NCBI GenBank assembly: GCA_029975765.1
Contig: JARKOK010000089.1
Location: 1-36,507, forward strand
Reading direction: 5' to 3'
DNA length: 36,507 nucleotides
Origin: Aggregatilineales bacterium
Lineage (GTDB): Bacteria; Chloroflexota; Anaerolineae; Aggregatilineales; Phototrophicaceae
A program made the translations under genes and the position numbers. Positions 14,758 to 24,383 of the stretch are shown piece by piece. Numbering within the stretch: the stretch's first letter is position 1; each line of letters opens with the position of its first letter. The notes beneath the pieces were generated by a model that was given only the letters and a program-made list of their open reading frames with translations, did no database searches and was not told the DNA's origin.

Positions 14758-15378
14758 ATGACTCAAGACCCGAATGCCGCTGCGTCGCAGCGATATCATG
14801 ACCGCTTTGAGAATGCTCGCTACACGGCGATTGCCGAATTCGTTGCCTCCAATCTGAACGCAGACCGGGATGAGGAGCGTGTGGCCGATCTATTGGTCGC
14901 TGTCCAGAATGCCGCGTTCGAGCTGTGCGGTCACTCGCTGCACATGGGTGCGTGGCACACGCTTGCTGTCCGCTGCGGGCAGCACTTCCTCTCGTTTCAT
15001 ACCGTCGATGCCATCCGCGACTTCCTGCGCTTGTTCGCGCCGGATGGTGTACGAATCGATGACTTCGAGTCCACAGCCAAAGCGATGCTGCGGGCTTACA
15101 GCGGGCTGGACGATCTCAAGTCCGCTACGGCGCACGCGAACGGTGTGCATTCGTGGCAGGGTCGTATGGCGTATGAACTGCTCGCCGCTGTCGATTACCT
15201 GACTCACGCCGCGATCCTGCTGCTGGCGCATGAGGACGATGGGTATATTCGGGAGAAGCTGCACAAAGGCTTGAACCGGATTACGGGCGGACTGTACGAG
15301 GGTATCCGTCACAGTCCCCAACCCGAGATGTTCAACTTCAGAAGCACCTACTTCCCGACGGAAAAAGATCGCTTCTAG
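14758..15378 (+). CDS. Hypothetical protein
   Basis: A 206-residue, mostly helical soluble protein with AAGGGA 8-9 bases before the ATG. The composition is even and protein-like, but no family is recognised. It is the last plus-strand gene of the left half and ends only 3 bases from the end of the convergent DUF4058 gene. It is too far from the ThiF-like gene to be sure that it belongs to that transcript; the 157-bp gap before it holds no clear terminator or promoter. Confidence 0.7.
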   Translation: MTQDPNAAASQRYHDRFENARYTAIAEFVASNLNADRDEERVADLLVAVQNAAFELCGHSLHMGAWHTLAVRCGQHFLSFHTVDAIRDFLRLFAPDGVRIDDFESTAKAMLRAYSGLDDLKSATAHANGVHSWQGRMAYELLAAVDYLTHAAILLLAHEDDGYIREKLHKGLNRITGGLYEGIRHSPQPEMFNFRSTYFPTEKDRF

Positions 15379-15381
15379 CGC

Positions 15382-16446
15382 CTATTCCAGATCAAGATCA
15401 AGCGAGTTTGTGGGCGTAAGATCATCGGAGGTTAACACCTGCCGCACCACTTTCGAGCGACGGCGCAGGCTGTCAAGCAGGTTGGAGTCAATCGGGTACG
15501 GTCCATCAGCAAGATTGATGCCCTCACGCTGCAATTTCTGCACCGTCAGCATCCGCGCGGCAATCGCCGTCTGATCGCGCAGGTTGTAATCCCGCTCTAC
15601 TTCTTCGGGTGCAGCGGCATAGTTTACAGCAAAACCAAAAGCTGGCTGCGCCCGGAAGGTCTGGTGATAGACCGCATTGAAATCAAAGGTCAGGTACTCC
15701 CCCCGGTTGAGCGGAATGCTGAACGCGGGAATGGGTTGATCCACATCGAATGCCGCAATCGCGCCGCTCTGGGGATCATCCGGCGGTTGGCGCGGGTCAA
15801 TTAGCCAGAGGTGGTAAGGATGCGCCTCATCACGGGGCTTCTGGTCGCGTCCCGGTGGGCGGTAATCGGGGACGGTTTCTAAGGTAGTCGAGACTCCATG
15901 CAGATAATCGATTTCGACGAATACCAGCCAGTTCGCCAGCAGCGCCTCGCGTTTGGCGATGTAACTGGCATAGCCCGAACCGGCTTTGTTGGATGGGGAC
16001 AGCAGTTCAATCCAGGCGACGGGCTTTTCGCGCTGACTGCTTGCATCCTCCGGCAGTTCATAAATCTTGATCGCTGTTGGGCGTTTCACATCGACTGGCT
16101 CACGTTCCAACAGGGTTGAGGCAGGCACATTCAGCGCGGTTTGTGCCTGTGGCACGGCAAAGGCGCGAGGGGTAGCACTTGGTCGTGACAGGTCGCTAAT
16201 CAACACATCCGAGATCGGGGAGATGGATTCGTCGAAGTGGCGAATTTGCAGCGAGCGTTCCTGTCGCGCGATGTAGCCCATTTCCGGTAGGTAGGCATTC
16301 ATCGCCCGCGTCAGGTCGGTGATGTGGCTGCTGTGAAACTCCTCCCAGCCTTCGGTTTCCGAATGCAGGAAATGGCTGTGCAGATGGGCGTTGATGCCCA
16401 GATATTGGTTAACGGTTGAGATTAATCGCTGCTCTTCCCTTGCCAT
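15382..16446 (-). CDS. DUF4058 family protein
   Basis: A 354-residue protein of the DUF4058 family. The N-terminal 'NAHLHSHF' / 'WEEFHSSHI' pattern (residues about 17-40) and the following 'AYLPEMGYIARQERS' region are characteristic, and an 'AWIELLSPSNKAG' segment (about 143-156) recalls nuclease-fold proteins of the Uma2/PD-(D/E)XK type. The family is common in Chloroflexota, cyanobacteria and planctomycetes; its biochemical role is not settled. It is convergent with the preceding gene and divergent from hsdM. A TATAAT-like sequence lies upstream on the minus strand. Confidence 0.85.
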   Translation of the reverse strand: MAREEQRLISTVNQYLGINAHLHSHFLHSETEGWEEFHSSHITDLTRAMNAYLPEMGYIARQERSLQIRHFDESISPISDVLISDLSRPSATPRAFAVPQAQTALNVPASTLLEREPVDVKRPTAIKIYELPEDASSQREKPVAWIELLSPSNKAGSGYASYIAKREALLANWLVFVEIDYLHGVSTTLETVPDYRPPGRDQKPRDEAHPYHLWLIDPRQPPDDPQSGAIAAFDVDQPIPAFSIPLNRGEYLTFDFNAVYHQTFRAQPAFGFAVNYAAAPEEVERDYNLRDQTAIAARMLTVQKLQREGINLADGPYPIDSNLLDSLRRRSKVVRQVLTSDDLTPTNSLDLDLE

Positions 16447-16475
16447 AGCCTGAACTCACATCTCCTATTTCATCT

Positions 16476-16481
16476 ATTATA
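16476..16481 (-). promoter_or_regulatory. Candidate -10 box of the DUF4058 gene
   Basis: On the minus strand, TATAAT occurs about 30 bases before the DUF4058 ATG (16446). No good -35 hexamer is seen at 17 bp (TTGGCG lies at 20 bp), so this is a single-box prediction in the 175-bp divergent region before hsdM. Confidence 0.35.
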
Positions 16482-16621
16482 TGCCTTTCCGAGTGAAACA
16501 CCGCCAATCTGAGATCCGATTGTAACCAATTTTAACGGTAATCGACTGTGAAATGCGGTACTATGGTAAAATGAGGGGTTCGCCCCGCCACGCTTGCTCA
16601 CGTTCAACCGGACAGTATGAT

Positions 16622-18742
16622 ATGAATAATTTTAGCGAAAAAGTTAATTTTCTATGGTCAATCGCCGAACTCATCCGCGACGTTTTCAAGCGTGGCAAAT
16701 ATCAGGATGTAATTCTGCCGTTTACGGTGCTGCGCCGCATTGATAGTGTGCTTGCCCCTACACGCCCGCAAGTGCGCGAGGTTTACGCCAGCATTGATGA
16801 ACGGTTGAAAAACCGCGATGCGCTGCTGACAAAAGCATCTGGGTTCGCCTTTTACAACACCTCCAACTACGACTTCGACTCGCTGCTGGGTGATTCCAGG
16901 CAGCTTGCGCGCAACCTCCGCAATTACATCAACGGCTTCAGCCCCAACATGCGCGAGGTGCTGGAAAAGTTCGACCTGTACAACACGATTGCCAAACTCG
17001 ATGAAGCCGGGCTGCTGTTCAAAGTCATGGAGCAGTTCCGTAAAATTGATCTGCATCCAGATCGCGTCTCGAACCTGGAAATGGGTTACATCTTTGAGGA
17101 ACTGATTCGCCGCTTCAACGAGGCGCTGAACGAGAACCCCGGCGAACACTTCACCCCGCGTGAAGTCATCCAACTGATGGTAGAACTGCTGCTCCTGGAC
17201 GAAGCCGAACGGCTGGCAGAGCCTGCTTATGTGGCACTGGTGTATGACCCGTGCTGCGGCACCGGTGGCATGTTGACTGTCGCCAAAGATCGTATCATGG
17301 GCATCAATGCCGCTGCCAATGTCGCACTTTTCGGTCAGGAAGTGAACCCGGAAACCTTTGCCGTATGCAAATCTGATCTTTACATGAAAAGCGCCGATGG
17401 ACGCGATGCCGAGAACATTATGTTCGGCAGCACCCTGCGCCACGATCATCATTCTGCCCTCCGCTTCGACTACATGATCGCCAACCCGCCCTACGGCAAG
17501 GACTGGAAGCAGGATGAAGAAGCCGTATTAGAGGAAGCGGGGAAAGGCGCTAATGGGCGTTTCCCGGCAGGGACACCGCGCATCAGCGACGGGCAGATGC
17601 TCTTCTTACAGCACATACTCACCAAAATGCGCGATCCTCAGGAAGGCGGCAGCCGCGTCGCCATCGTCATGAACGGCTCGCCGTTGTTCACGGGCGATGC
17701 GGGCAGCGGCGAGAGCGAAATCCGGCGCTGGATACTGGAAAATGACTGGCTGGAAGCCCTCATCGCCCTGCCTGAGCAACTTTTCTATAATACAGGCATC
17801 TCGACGTATATTTGGATTCTCAGCAACCGCAAGCCACAACACCGCGCCGGGAAAGTGCAGTTGATTGATGCTTCGGGGTTCTGGTCGCCGATGCGGAAAA
17901 GCCTGGGGCAGAAACGGCGCGAAATCTCGCCGGACAATATCCGCCAGATTCAGACGCTTTACCGCCAATTTGACCAGGTGGACCCCACCGTGTCGAAGGT
18001 GTTCGAGACCATCGACTTTGGCTACCGCAAGGTGACGATTGACCGTCCGCTCAAGCTGAACTTTCACGCCACGCCGGAGCGTATCGAACGGCTGCGCGAA
18101 CAAACCACCTTCCAGAACCTCGCCAAAAGCAAAAAACGCGACCCCGAAGAACGCGAGGCTGAGGAAGCTGCCGGACGCGCTGAACAGGAACGCATCCTGT
18201 CCATGCTGGCTGATCTACCCGGCGACCTCTTCAGGAGTCGCGCTGCGTTTGAGAGAGTACTGAAACAGACGGCGGTAAAGCATGATTTGAAGCTGTCCGC
18301 CGCCCTGCACAAAGCGATTCTGGCGGCGCTGGGCGAGCGCGACGAGGGTGCCGACATCTGCCGCGATAAACAGGGCAGACCGGAAGCCGACTCCGAACTG
18401 CGCGGTTACGAATACATCCCGCTGCCTGTGGTCGAGGCGATGGAAGGCTACACCACTGCCTACATTGAAGACCCGATAGCGGTAGAGCGCGTGCCGCTGC
18501 GCGAGTCGATTTACGACTATTTCAGCCGCGAGGTGCAGCCGTATTTTGCTCAGGGCGAGGTGTGGATCAATACCGACATCCGCGATGACCGCGATGGCGA
18601 GGTGGGCAAGGTCGGCTACGAGATCAACTTCAACCGCTACTTCTACCAGTACCAGCCGACGCGCCCGCTGACCGAGATTGAAGCGGACATCAAACGGCTG
18701 GAACGCGACATCCTCGACATGCTGCGGGAGGTGACGGAATGA
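16622..18742 (+). CDS. hsdM: Type I restriction-modification DNA methyltransferase
   Basis: A 706-residue type I N6-adenine methyltransferase subunit. It has an N-terminal helical HsdM_N domain (about 1-150), AdoMet motif I DPCCGTGG (209-216), catalytic NPPY (288-291) and a long C-terminal extension with a charged helical segment at about 490-530. It methylates the target site set by HsdS and is needed for restriction. I chose the ATG at 16622 (MNNFSEK), the usual start of this family; an in-frame ATG 69 bases upstream gives a non-conserved tail. The 3' end overlaps hsdS by ATGA. It is longer than the classical enterobacterial subunit (about 530), and similar long forms are common in other bacteria. 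Confidence 0.95.
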   Translation: MNNFSEKVNFLWSIAELIRDVFKRGKYQDVILPFTVLRRIDSVLAPTRPQVREVYASIDERLKNRDALLTKASGFAFYNTSNYDFDSLLGDSRQLARNLRNYINGFSPNMREVLEKFDLYNTIAKLDEAGLLFKVMEQFRKIDLHPDRVSNLEMGYIFEELIRRFNEALNENPGEHFTPREVIQLMVELLLLDEAERLAEPAYVALVYDPCCGTGGMLTVAKDRIMGINAAANVALFGQEVNPETFAVCKSDLYMKSADGRDAENIMFGSTLRHDHHSALRFDYMIANPPYGKDWKQDEEAVLEEAGKGANGRFPAGTPRISDGQMLFLQHILTKMRDPQEGGSRVAIVMNGSPLFTGDAGSGESEIRRWILENDWLEALIALPEQLFYNTGISTYIWILSNRKPQHRAGKVQLIDASGFWSPMRKSLGQKRREISPDNIRQIQTLYRQFDQVDPTVSKVFETIDFGYRKVTIDRPLKLNFHATPERIERLREQTTFQNLAKSKKRDPEEREAEEAAGRAEQERILSMLADLPGDLFRSRAAFERVLKQTAVKHDLKLSAALHKAILAALGERDEGADICRDKQGRPEADSELRGYEYIPLPVVEAMEGYTTAYIEDPIAVERVPLRESIYDYFSREVQPYFAQGEVWINTDIRDDRDGEVGKVGYEINFNRYFYQYQPTRPLTEIEADIKRLERDILDMLREVTE

Positions 18743-20133
18743 CGCAGGTACGCCAGCGCGAAGCCCAGCAAATTCTTGAGTCGATGGTCGTTGCCCGCTA
18801 TCAGATGTATCCTGCCTACCATGACAGCGGGGTTGAGTGGTTGGGCGAGATTCCCGCACATTGGGATACTGTTCGGCTTAAACTTCTGTGTGAAATAAAT
18901 CCGAGTAAATCCGGGCTGTCAAATGCTCCAACAGACATGGAAGTGTCTTTCTTGCCGATGGAAAGCATAGGCGAGAATGGGGAATTGGATTTAAGTGAAA
19001 TCCGTGAACTTGATGCCGTAGGCAGTGGATACACCTACTTTCGTAATGATGATGTCATTATTGCCAAGATAACGCCTTGCTTTGAAAATGGGAAAGGCGC
19101 TCTGGTTAAAGGGCTTGTAAATGGGATCGGATTTGGCACAACCGAGCTTTACGTACTCAGAATCAAATCTCAAGTCATTTCTGAGTTCATTTACTACCTG
19201 ACTCGTTCTACAAGCTTTAGATCACCGGGTATTGCAATGATGCAAGGTGCTGCGGGTCAAAAGCGGGTCCGGGCTGATTTCATCGCTGATTACCCTGTCA
19301 GCCTACCACCTAAAAATGAACAATACGCCATCGCCGCCTTCCTTGACCGCCAGACGGCGAAGATTGACGCGCTGATCGCCAAAAAGCGCGAACTGATCGC
19401 CGCCCTGCACGAAAAGCGCAGCGCCATCATCAGCCACGCCGTCACGAAGGGGCTGAATCCCGACGCGCCGATGAAGGACAGCGGGATTGAGTGGGTAGAC
19501 ACTATTCCTGCTCACTGGCAGGTTCAACGTCTGAAGTTCGTCGCAGATGTTCGGAGTGGCGTTGCCAAAGGGCGCAAGTTTGAAGGCGTAAAAACGGTAG
19601 AACTGCCTTATCTGCGTGTCGCAAATGTGCAAGCAGGACACATAGACCTATCAGACGTTGCTGAAATCGAGGTCACAGTAAGCGAAATTGAGCGTTATTG
19701 CTTGAAAGTTGGCGATGTTCTGATGAACGAGGGTGGCGATTATGATAAGTTAGGGCGCGGCGCGGTCTGGCAGGGGCAGATTGAACCCTGTCTGCATCAA
19801 AACCATGTATTCGCAGTCCGTCCCTATCAACAAAGTCTCTCACTCTGGATCACCACGCTGACGCTTGCCCAATATGCACGATTTTACTTTATGATAAATT
19901 CAAAGCAGAGTACCAATCTGGCTTCGATCTCGTCACGTAACCTGAGTGAGTTCCCGGTGATTATGCCGCCCCAAAGCGAACGTGAGCAGATACTTGGTTA
20001 TATTGAAAATGAAACCAGGCATATTGACCGTTTAACTGCCAAAGCCGAAGAAACTATCGAACGCCTGCAAGAGTACCGGGCGGCGCTCATCTCGGCAGCA
20101 GTCACGGGTAAGATTGACGTGCGGGGAGCATAA
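18739..20133 (+). CDS. hsdS: Type I restriction-modification specificity subunit
   Basis: A 464-residue HsdS with two target recognition domains. The conserved landmarks are a 'DSGVEWLGEIPAHW' segment (29-42) before the first domain, the central coiled-coil region 'DRQTAKIDALIAKKRELI', then 'KDSGIEW' (about 249-255) before the second domain, and a second coiled coil ending 'RAALISAAVTGKIDV'. This duplicated layout sets a bipartite recognition site. It overlaps hsdM by 4 bases. The base composition of the recognition domains (more A+T around 18880-19300) differs from the rest of the locus, consistent with exchange of specificity by recombination. Confidence 0.95.
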   Translation: MTQVRQREAQQILESMVVARYQMYPAYHDSGVEWLGEIPAHWDTVRLKLLCEINPSKSGLSNAPTDMEVSFLPMESIGENGELDLSEIRELDAVGSGYTYFRNDDVIIAKITPCFENGKGALVKGLVNGIGFGTTELYVLRIKSQVISEFIYYLTRSTSFRSPGIAMMQGAAGQKRVRADFIADYPVSLPPKNEQYAIAAFLDRQTAKIDALIAKKRELIAALHEKRSAIISHAVTKGLNPDAPMKDSGIEWVDTIPAHWQVQRLKFVADVRSGVAKGRKFEGVKTVELPYLRVANVQAGHIDLSDVAEIEVTVSEIERYCLKVGDVLMNEGGDYDKLGRGAVWQGQIEPCLHQNHVFAVRPYQQSLSLWITTLTLAQYARFYFMINSKQSTNLASISSRNLSEFPVIMPPQSEREQILGYIENETRHIDRLTAKAEETIERLQEYRAALISAAVTGKIDVRGA

Positions 20134-20138
20134 TAGTT

Positions 20139-20741
20139 TTGGCACGAAAAGCAAAAACCAAAGTATCCGATCAACGTCAGTTACAGATGTTTGTAGAGCG
20201 CGTTCAGGAGCTTGTTGATACGCGCATGATGCGAGAGCGCCAGCTTCACAACTATAATCCGCGCATTAAATGGGGTATTGAAGCAGGTGTTTCGGTTGAA
20301 GCACAAGAACCTGATGAGGATGACTTACGATCTTTTCTCCTGACGTTCCGACACTTTGTAAGCCAGGACGAACCAGTCTATGTCTACAATGTATTCATTA
20401 CGGCAAATAAGCGCCTGAAAGCGGCGTATGGGGATAAACGCAGTTTCTTGAGCAAAGCGCGTGAAGAATGGCAGAAAGCAGAAAAGGGATTAGAGGCGTT
20501 TATCGTTGATCGTGAACATCTCAAAGCCGATTATGTACTTGATCTGTACATCAACGGGCGGTATTTTCACAACGACCCCGACCATGCCGATAAGCTCAAA
20601 GAACTGGAGAAGTATCCAATCCGTTTGGACAAGATGCGCTTCTTGCTCTCCTTGCAGGATTTCACCCATATCATCATACAAGTCGGCAATTTTGTCGGTT
20701 ATGCACTTAACCATGATTGGTTCGATTTTTCAGATTCTTAG
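20139..20741 (+). CDS. Unknown protein embedded in the RM locus
   Basis: A 200-residue protein starting at TTG (20139), six bases after the hsdS stop, with GGGGAG about 10 bases upstream. It is charged and helical in the N-terminal half, with 'NVFITANKRLK' at about 88-98, and ends in an aromatic, acidic tail. I do not recognise the family. Its position as a third gene after hsdM and hsdS, translated with them, suggests a function linked to the RM system, for example an accessory or abortive-infection-type protein; this is inference only. The base composition is more A+T-rich than hsdM. Confidence 0.7.
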   Translation: MARKAKTKVSDQRQLQMFVERVQELVDTRMMRERQLHNYNPRIKWGIEAGVSVEAQEPDEDDLRSFLLTFRHFVSQDEPVYVYNVFITANKRLKAAYGDKRSFLSKAREEWQKAEKGLEAFIVDREHLKADYVLDLYINGRYFHNDPDHADKLKELEKYPIRLDKMRFLLSLQDFTHIIIQVGNFVGYALNHDWFDFSDS

Positions 20742-20821
20742 ATGTCCATATCGGCGGTTAACAGCCATAATCTGACCGACAGAAGCGGTGTGTTGTATCG
20801 TAGAGTAAAGGAAATGACCAG

Positions 20822-21058
20822 ATGGACACTGTACGCGAACAAATCTTAGAGGAAATTGACCACCTGACACCCGACCAACAGGCGCATTTGCTGGCGCTGG
20901 CACGCCAACTGCGGCAGTCGAAACTGCCACTCGGTACACCCGGTGATGTGTTGTTGGCGGCGCGTGACCGCTTCACCTTCGCCCCCGGCGACGTGGATGA
21001 GATGATGCAGGCGATTGAGGAAGGCTGCGAGAACATTGACTGGGACAGTTGGCGCTAA
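20822..21058 (+). CDS. Antitoxin partner of PIN toxin
   Basis: A 78-residue acidic protein with a helical N-terminal half ('REQILEEIDHLTPDQQAHLLALARQL') typical of small antitoxins that pair with PIN toxins, and an acidic C-terminal tail ('DEMMQAIEEGCENIDWDSW') that would wrap the toxin. AAAGGA lies 10 bases upstream. The toxin gene overlaps its 3' end. As is usual for this arrangement it probably also represses its own operon, but no operator is obvious. Confidence 0.8.
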   Translation: MDTVREQILEEIDHLTPDQQAHLLALARQLRQSKLPLGTPGDVLLAARDRFTFAPGDVDEMMQAIEEGCENIDWDSWR

Positions 21059-21434
21059 ATATCTGCTGGATACAGTAATCGTCGCAGGCTATTTCAACAA
21101 TGATGCTGCCATTCAGGGGCGACTTACGGGCGTGACCATCTATGTTGCCAGCACGACTATTGGGGAGTTGTATTTCGGCGCGTACAAATCACAGCGCGTC
21201 GCTCAAAACGTCCAGAACATTCGAGAGTTTGTTCATGTGGCGACGGTGCTGCCTGTCACCGAACAGACCGCCGATGGGTACGGGCAGATCAAAACGGCGC
21301 TGCAAGCAAAGGGTCGCCCCATCCCTGAAAATGACATCTGGATTGCCGCAGCCGCGATGGAACACGGGTTAATCCTCGCCACCCGTGATGCCCATTTTCA
21401 GGAAGTAGATCGCCTCACTGTAGAAGTCTGGTAA
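21036..21434 (+). CDS. PIN-domain toxin (VapC-like ribonuclease)
   Basis: A 132-residue PIN domain. The acidic metal-binding residues are visible: D12 (KYLLDT), the Glu of IGEL, the Asp of ENDIWIAA and the Asp of LATRDAHF. VapC-type toxins cut RNA and block translation until neutralised. I prefer the TTG at 21036, with GAGGAAGG 11 bases upstream, to a TTG at 21015. It overlaps the antitoxin gene by 23 bases, so the two are coupled. The pair sits between hsdS and hsdR, where it may stabilise the RM locus. The hsdR gene starts 7 bases later. Confidence 0.88.
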   Translation: MTGTVGAKYLLDTVIVAGYFNNDAAIQGRLTGVTIYVASTTIGELYFGAYKSQRVAQNVQNIREFVHVATVLPVTEQTADGYGQIKTALQAKGRPIPENDIWIAAAAMEHGLILATRDAHFQEVDRLTVEVW

Positions 21435-21441
21435 GCAAAAT

Positions 21442-24381
21442 ATGGTTGATGTCTCCGAAAAGAACTTTGAAGCCGCAATAGAAGCGCATCTGCTCACCGC
21501 CAATGGCTATGAGCGCCGCACCAGCGCCGATTACGACCCGGAATTATGCCTTATCCCGGATGATGTGATCCGCTTCGTGCAGTCCACTCAGCCAACGGAA
21601 TGGGCAAAGCTCAGGCAGCAGTATGGCGAAGCTGCCCGCGACAAGTTTTTGTACCGTCTGTGCGAGCAGATCGAAAAGCGCGGCACGCTCGATGTGCTGC
21701 GGAAGGGCTTCAAGGATGTTGGGGCGCGTTTTCAACTGGTGTTCTTTCGCCCCGCCAGCGGCTTGAACGCCGAGACGCAGCGGCTCTACGCGGCAAACAT
21801 CTTCAGCGTGGTGCGTCAGCTTTATTTCAGCCAGAAAGACCGCAAAAGCCTTGACCTGGCGATCTTCATCAATGGACTGCCGGTATTTACAGCCGAGTTG
21901 AAGAACCCCTTCACCGCCCAGACGGTGCAAAACGCCATGCGACAATATAGGCGTGACCGCGACCTGCGTGAGCCGCTGTTTGCTTTCGGGCGCTGCCTGA
22001 TTCACTTCGCGGTTGACCCCGACCTGATCTACATGACCTCGCGTCTGGACGGCGAGAAGACGTTTTTCCTCCCCTTCAATCACGGGCGCAGTAACGGCGC
22101 GGGCAACCCGCCGCGCCATGATAACTTCGCCACCGCCTATCTGTGGGAGGACATCTGGACGAAAGACAGCGTGCTGAATTTGCTCGATCAGTTCGTGCAG
22201 GTGGTCGAGGTCGAAGACGACAAGGGCAAGAAAACAGGCGAAAAGCGGCTCATCATCCCGCGCTATCACCAGTTGGACGCGGTACGCCGCCTGATTGCCG
22301 ATGCGCGTGAACGCGGGGCAGGTCAGCGTTATCTGATTCAGCACAGCGCGGGCAGCGGCAAGAGCTTCTCCATCGCGTGGTTGGCGCACCAGCTTTCTAC
22401 CCTGCACAATGACGGCGACGAGCGTGTGTTTGACTCGGTCATCGTCATCACAGATCGGCGCATCCTTGACCGGCAGCTGCAGCAGACCATGCGCCAGTTC
22501 GAGCAGGTGATGGGAACGGTAGAGAACATTGACGCGACCTCGCGTCAGCTTCGCCAGGCGCTGGAAGATGGCAAACAGATCATCGTCACGACGCTGCAAA
22601 AATTTCCGATGATCGTGGCGGAAGTCGGTCAGCTTCAGGGCAAGCGCTTTGCCATCATCATCGACGAAGCGCACTCCTCGCAAAGCGGCGAGAGCGTCAA
22701 GAGCCTGAAAGCGGTGCTGCAAACGTCCGATCTGGATGAGGCAGAAGCCGAAGAAGGCGACGACGACCCGCCGGATTATGAAGATGTGATCGTCGAGGAA
22801 ATGCGGAAGCGCAAGCATCAGCCTAATACCAGCACCTTTGCGTTCACTGCGACTCCGAAACCCAAGACGCTGGAACTGTTCGGCACGAAGCGACCCGACG
22901 GCAAATACGAGGCATTCAGCCTGTATAGTATGCGTCAGGCGATTGAGGAAGGCTTCATCCTCGACGTGCTGGAAAGCTACACGACCTATAAAGCCTACTG
23001 GCGGTTGCTCAAAACCATCGAAGATGATCCGCAGTACGAGAGCGGCAAAGCCAAATCCCTGCTGCGCCGCTTCGTCGACCTCCACCGCCATACGATTGAC
23101 AAGAAGATCGAGATCATGGTGGAGCATTTCCATAACCACATCGCTCACCAGATCGGCAGCAAAGCCAAAGGGATGATCGTCACGCGGTCGCGCCTGCACG
23201 CGGTGCGCTATTTTCTGGCGTTGCGGAGCTACCTGGCGAAAAGTGGGCATCCCTATCAGGCGATGGTCGCCTTTTCCGGTGTCGTCAAAGACGGCGCAGG
23301 CAGTTACACCGAGGCTGGACTGAACGGCTTTCCCGAAACGCAAACGGCGGAGATGTTCAAGCGGGATGAGTATCGCTTCCTCGTCGTCGCCAACAAGTTC
23401 CAGACCGGCTTTGACCAACCGCTGCTGCATACGATGTACGTGGACAAGCTGTTGAGCAGCGTCCACGCCGTGCAAACGTTGTCCCGGCTCAACCGTACCC
23501 ATCCGGGCAAGAGCAGCACCTGTGTGCTGGACTTCGCCAACGACGCCGATCATATTCAGGCGGCTTTCGCGCCCTATTATGAACGCACGCTCTTAAGCGA
23601 AAGCACTGATCCCAATCTGCTTTATGATCGTGAGACCGAACTCAAGAGCTTTGAACTCTTCACGGATGTCGAAGTCGATCACTTTGCTCGGCTTTATTTC
23701 ATGCCCGGCACGACACAAGACCGCCTGCACGCGCCGCTTGATCCGGTTGTAGAACGTTTCAATGACTTGAGTGAAGAGGCTCAGGGGGATTTTCGCAGCA
23801 AGCTGATGGATTACATCCGGCAGTATGCTTTTCTGTCGCAAATCCTGCCGTTTGAAGATGCTGATCTCGAAAAACTGTATGTGTTCGCCAGATTTCTGCG
23901 TCGTAAGCTGCCTATTGAGCGCGATGAACTCCCGCTCGAAGTGCTGCACAGCATCGACATCGAGTCGTATCGCATCCGGCAAACTGGCAGCGGCAATTAT
24001 ACGCCCGATCATGGTGATCCCAACCTCGATCCGCTGTCGGGTGTAACGGGTCGATTCCGAAATGACGATCCGCGTGAGGCGTTGTCGCTCATTCTTCAGG
24101 AACTCAACGAACGTTTTGGCGTGGAACTCACCGAAGCAGACCGAGTGACGATTGAATATGTGCAAGAGCAAATTGCCCAGAGTGGCGCAGTGAGCGACAG
24201 CCTCAGAGTCAACCCCATTGACAAAGTGCGGCTGACGTTTGAGCATGTCGCAGGCGATGTCATTCAGGATGTCTACAAATCGAACTTCAATTTCTATCGT
24301 CTCGTGAGCGACAACGAGTCGTTTCGTGATGCGCTGTTTACCTGGCTTTTCGAGCGATATTTAGAAAGCAAGGCATCCTGA
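21442..24381 (+). CDS. hsdR: Type I restriction enzyme endonuclease subunit
   Basis: A 979-residue HsdR. The N-terminal nuclease domain holds D138 and E152-L-K154 (the PD-(D/E)XK motif), followed by the translocase: Walker A HSAGSGKS (301-308), DEAH (408-411) and a TATPKPK segment (motif III region). It cuts DNA after ATP-driven translocation from unmethylated sites recognised by HsdS. The motifs appear intact, so the system is probably functional. It ends 2 bases before the convergent minus-strand conjugation operon. The ATG has no strong Shine-Dalgarno sequence; translation may be coupled to the toxin gene. Confidence 0.95.
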   Translation: MVDVSEKNFEAAIEAHLLTANGYERRTSADYDPELCLIPDDVIRFVQSTQPTEWAKLRQQYGEAARDKFLYRLCEQIEKRGTLDVLRKGFKDVGARFQLVFFRPASGLNAETQRLYAANIFSVVRQLYFSQKDRKSLDLAIFINGLPVFTAELKNPFTAQTVQNAMRQYRRDRDLREPLFAFGRCLIHFAVDPDLIYMTSRLDGEKTFFLPFNHGRSNGAGNPPRHDNFATAYLWEDIWTKDSVLNLLDQFVQVVEVEDDKGKKTGEKRLIIPRYHQLDAVRRLIADARERGAGQRYLIQHSAGSGKSFSIAWLAHQLSTLHNDGDERVFDSVIVITDRRILDRQLQQTMRQFEQVMGTVENIDATSRQLRQALEDGKQIIVTTLQKFPMIVAEVGQLQGKRFAIIIDEAHSSQSGESVKSLKAVLQTSDLDEAEAEEGDDDPPDYEDVIVEEMRKRKHQPNTSTFAFTATPKPKTLELFGTKRPDGKYEAFSLYSMRQAIEEGFILDVLESYTTYKAYWRLLKTIEDDPQYESGKAKSLLRRFVDLHRHTIDKKIEIMVEHFHNHIAHQIGSKAKGMIVTRSRLHAVRYFLALRSYLAKSGHPYQAMVAFSGVVKDGAGSYTEAGLNGFPETQTAEMFKRDEYRFLVVANKFQTGFDQPLLHTMYVDKLLSSVHAVQTLSRLNRTHPGKSSTCVLDFANDADHIQAAFAPYYERTLLSESTDPNLLYDRETELKSFELFTDVEVDHFARLYFMPGTTQDRLHAPLDPVVERFNDLSEEAQGDFRSKLMDYIRQYAFLSQILPFEDADLEKLYVFARFLRRKLPIERDELPLEVLHSIDIESYRIRQTGSGNYTPDHGDPNLDPLSGVTGRFRNDDPREALSLILQELNERFGVELTEADRVTIEYVQEQIAQSGAVSDSLRVNPIDKVRLTFEHVAGDVIQDVYKSNFNFYRLVSDNESFRDALFTWLFERYLESKAS

Positions 24382-24383
24382 TC

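Noticed and set aside
21544-23553. 669-aa minus-strand open frame over hsdR
   Set aside because: Antisense shadow of hsdR with skewed composition and no start signal; hsdR has all its motifs.
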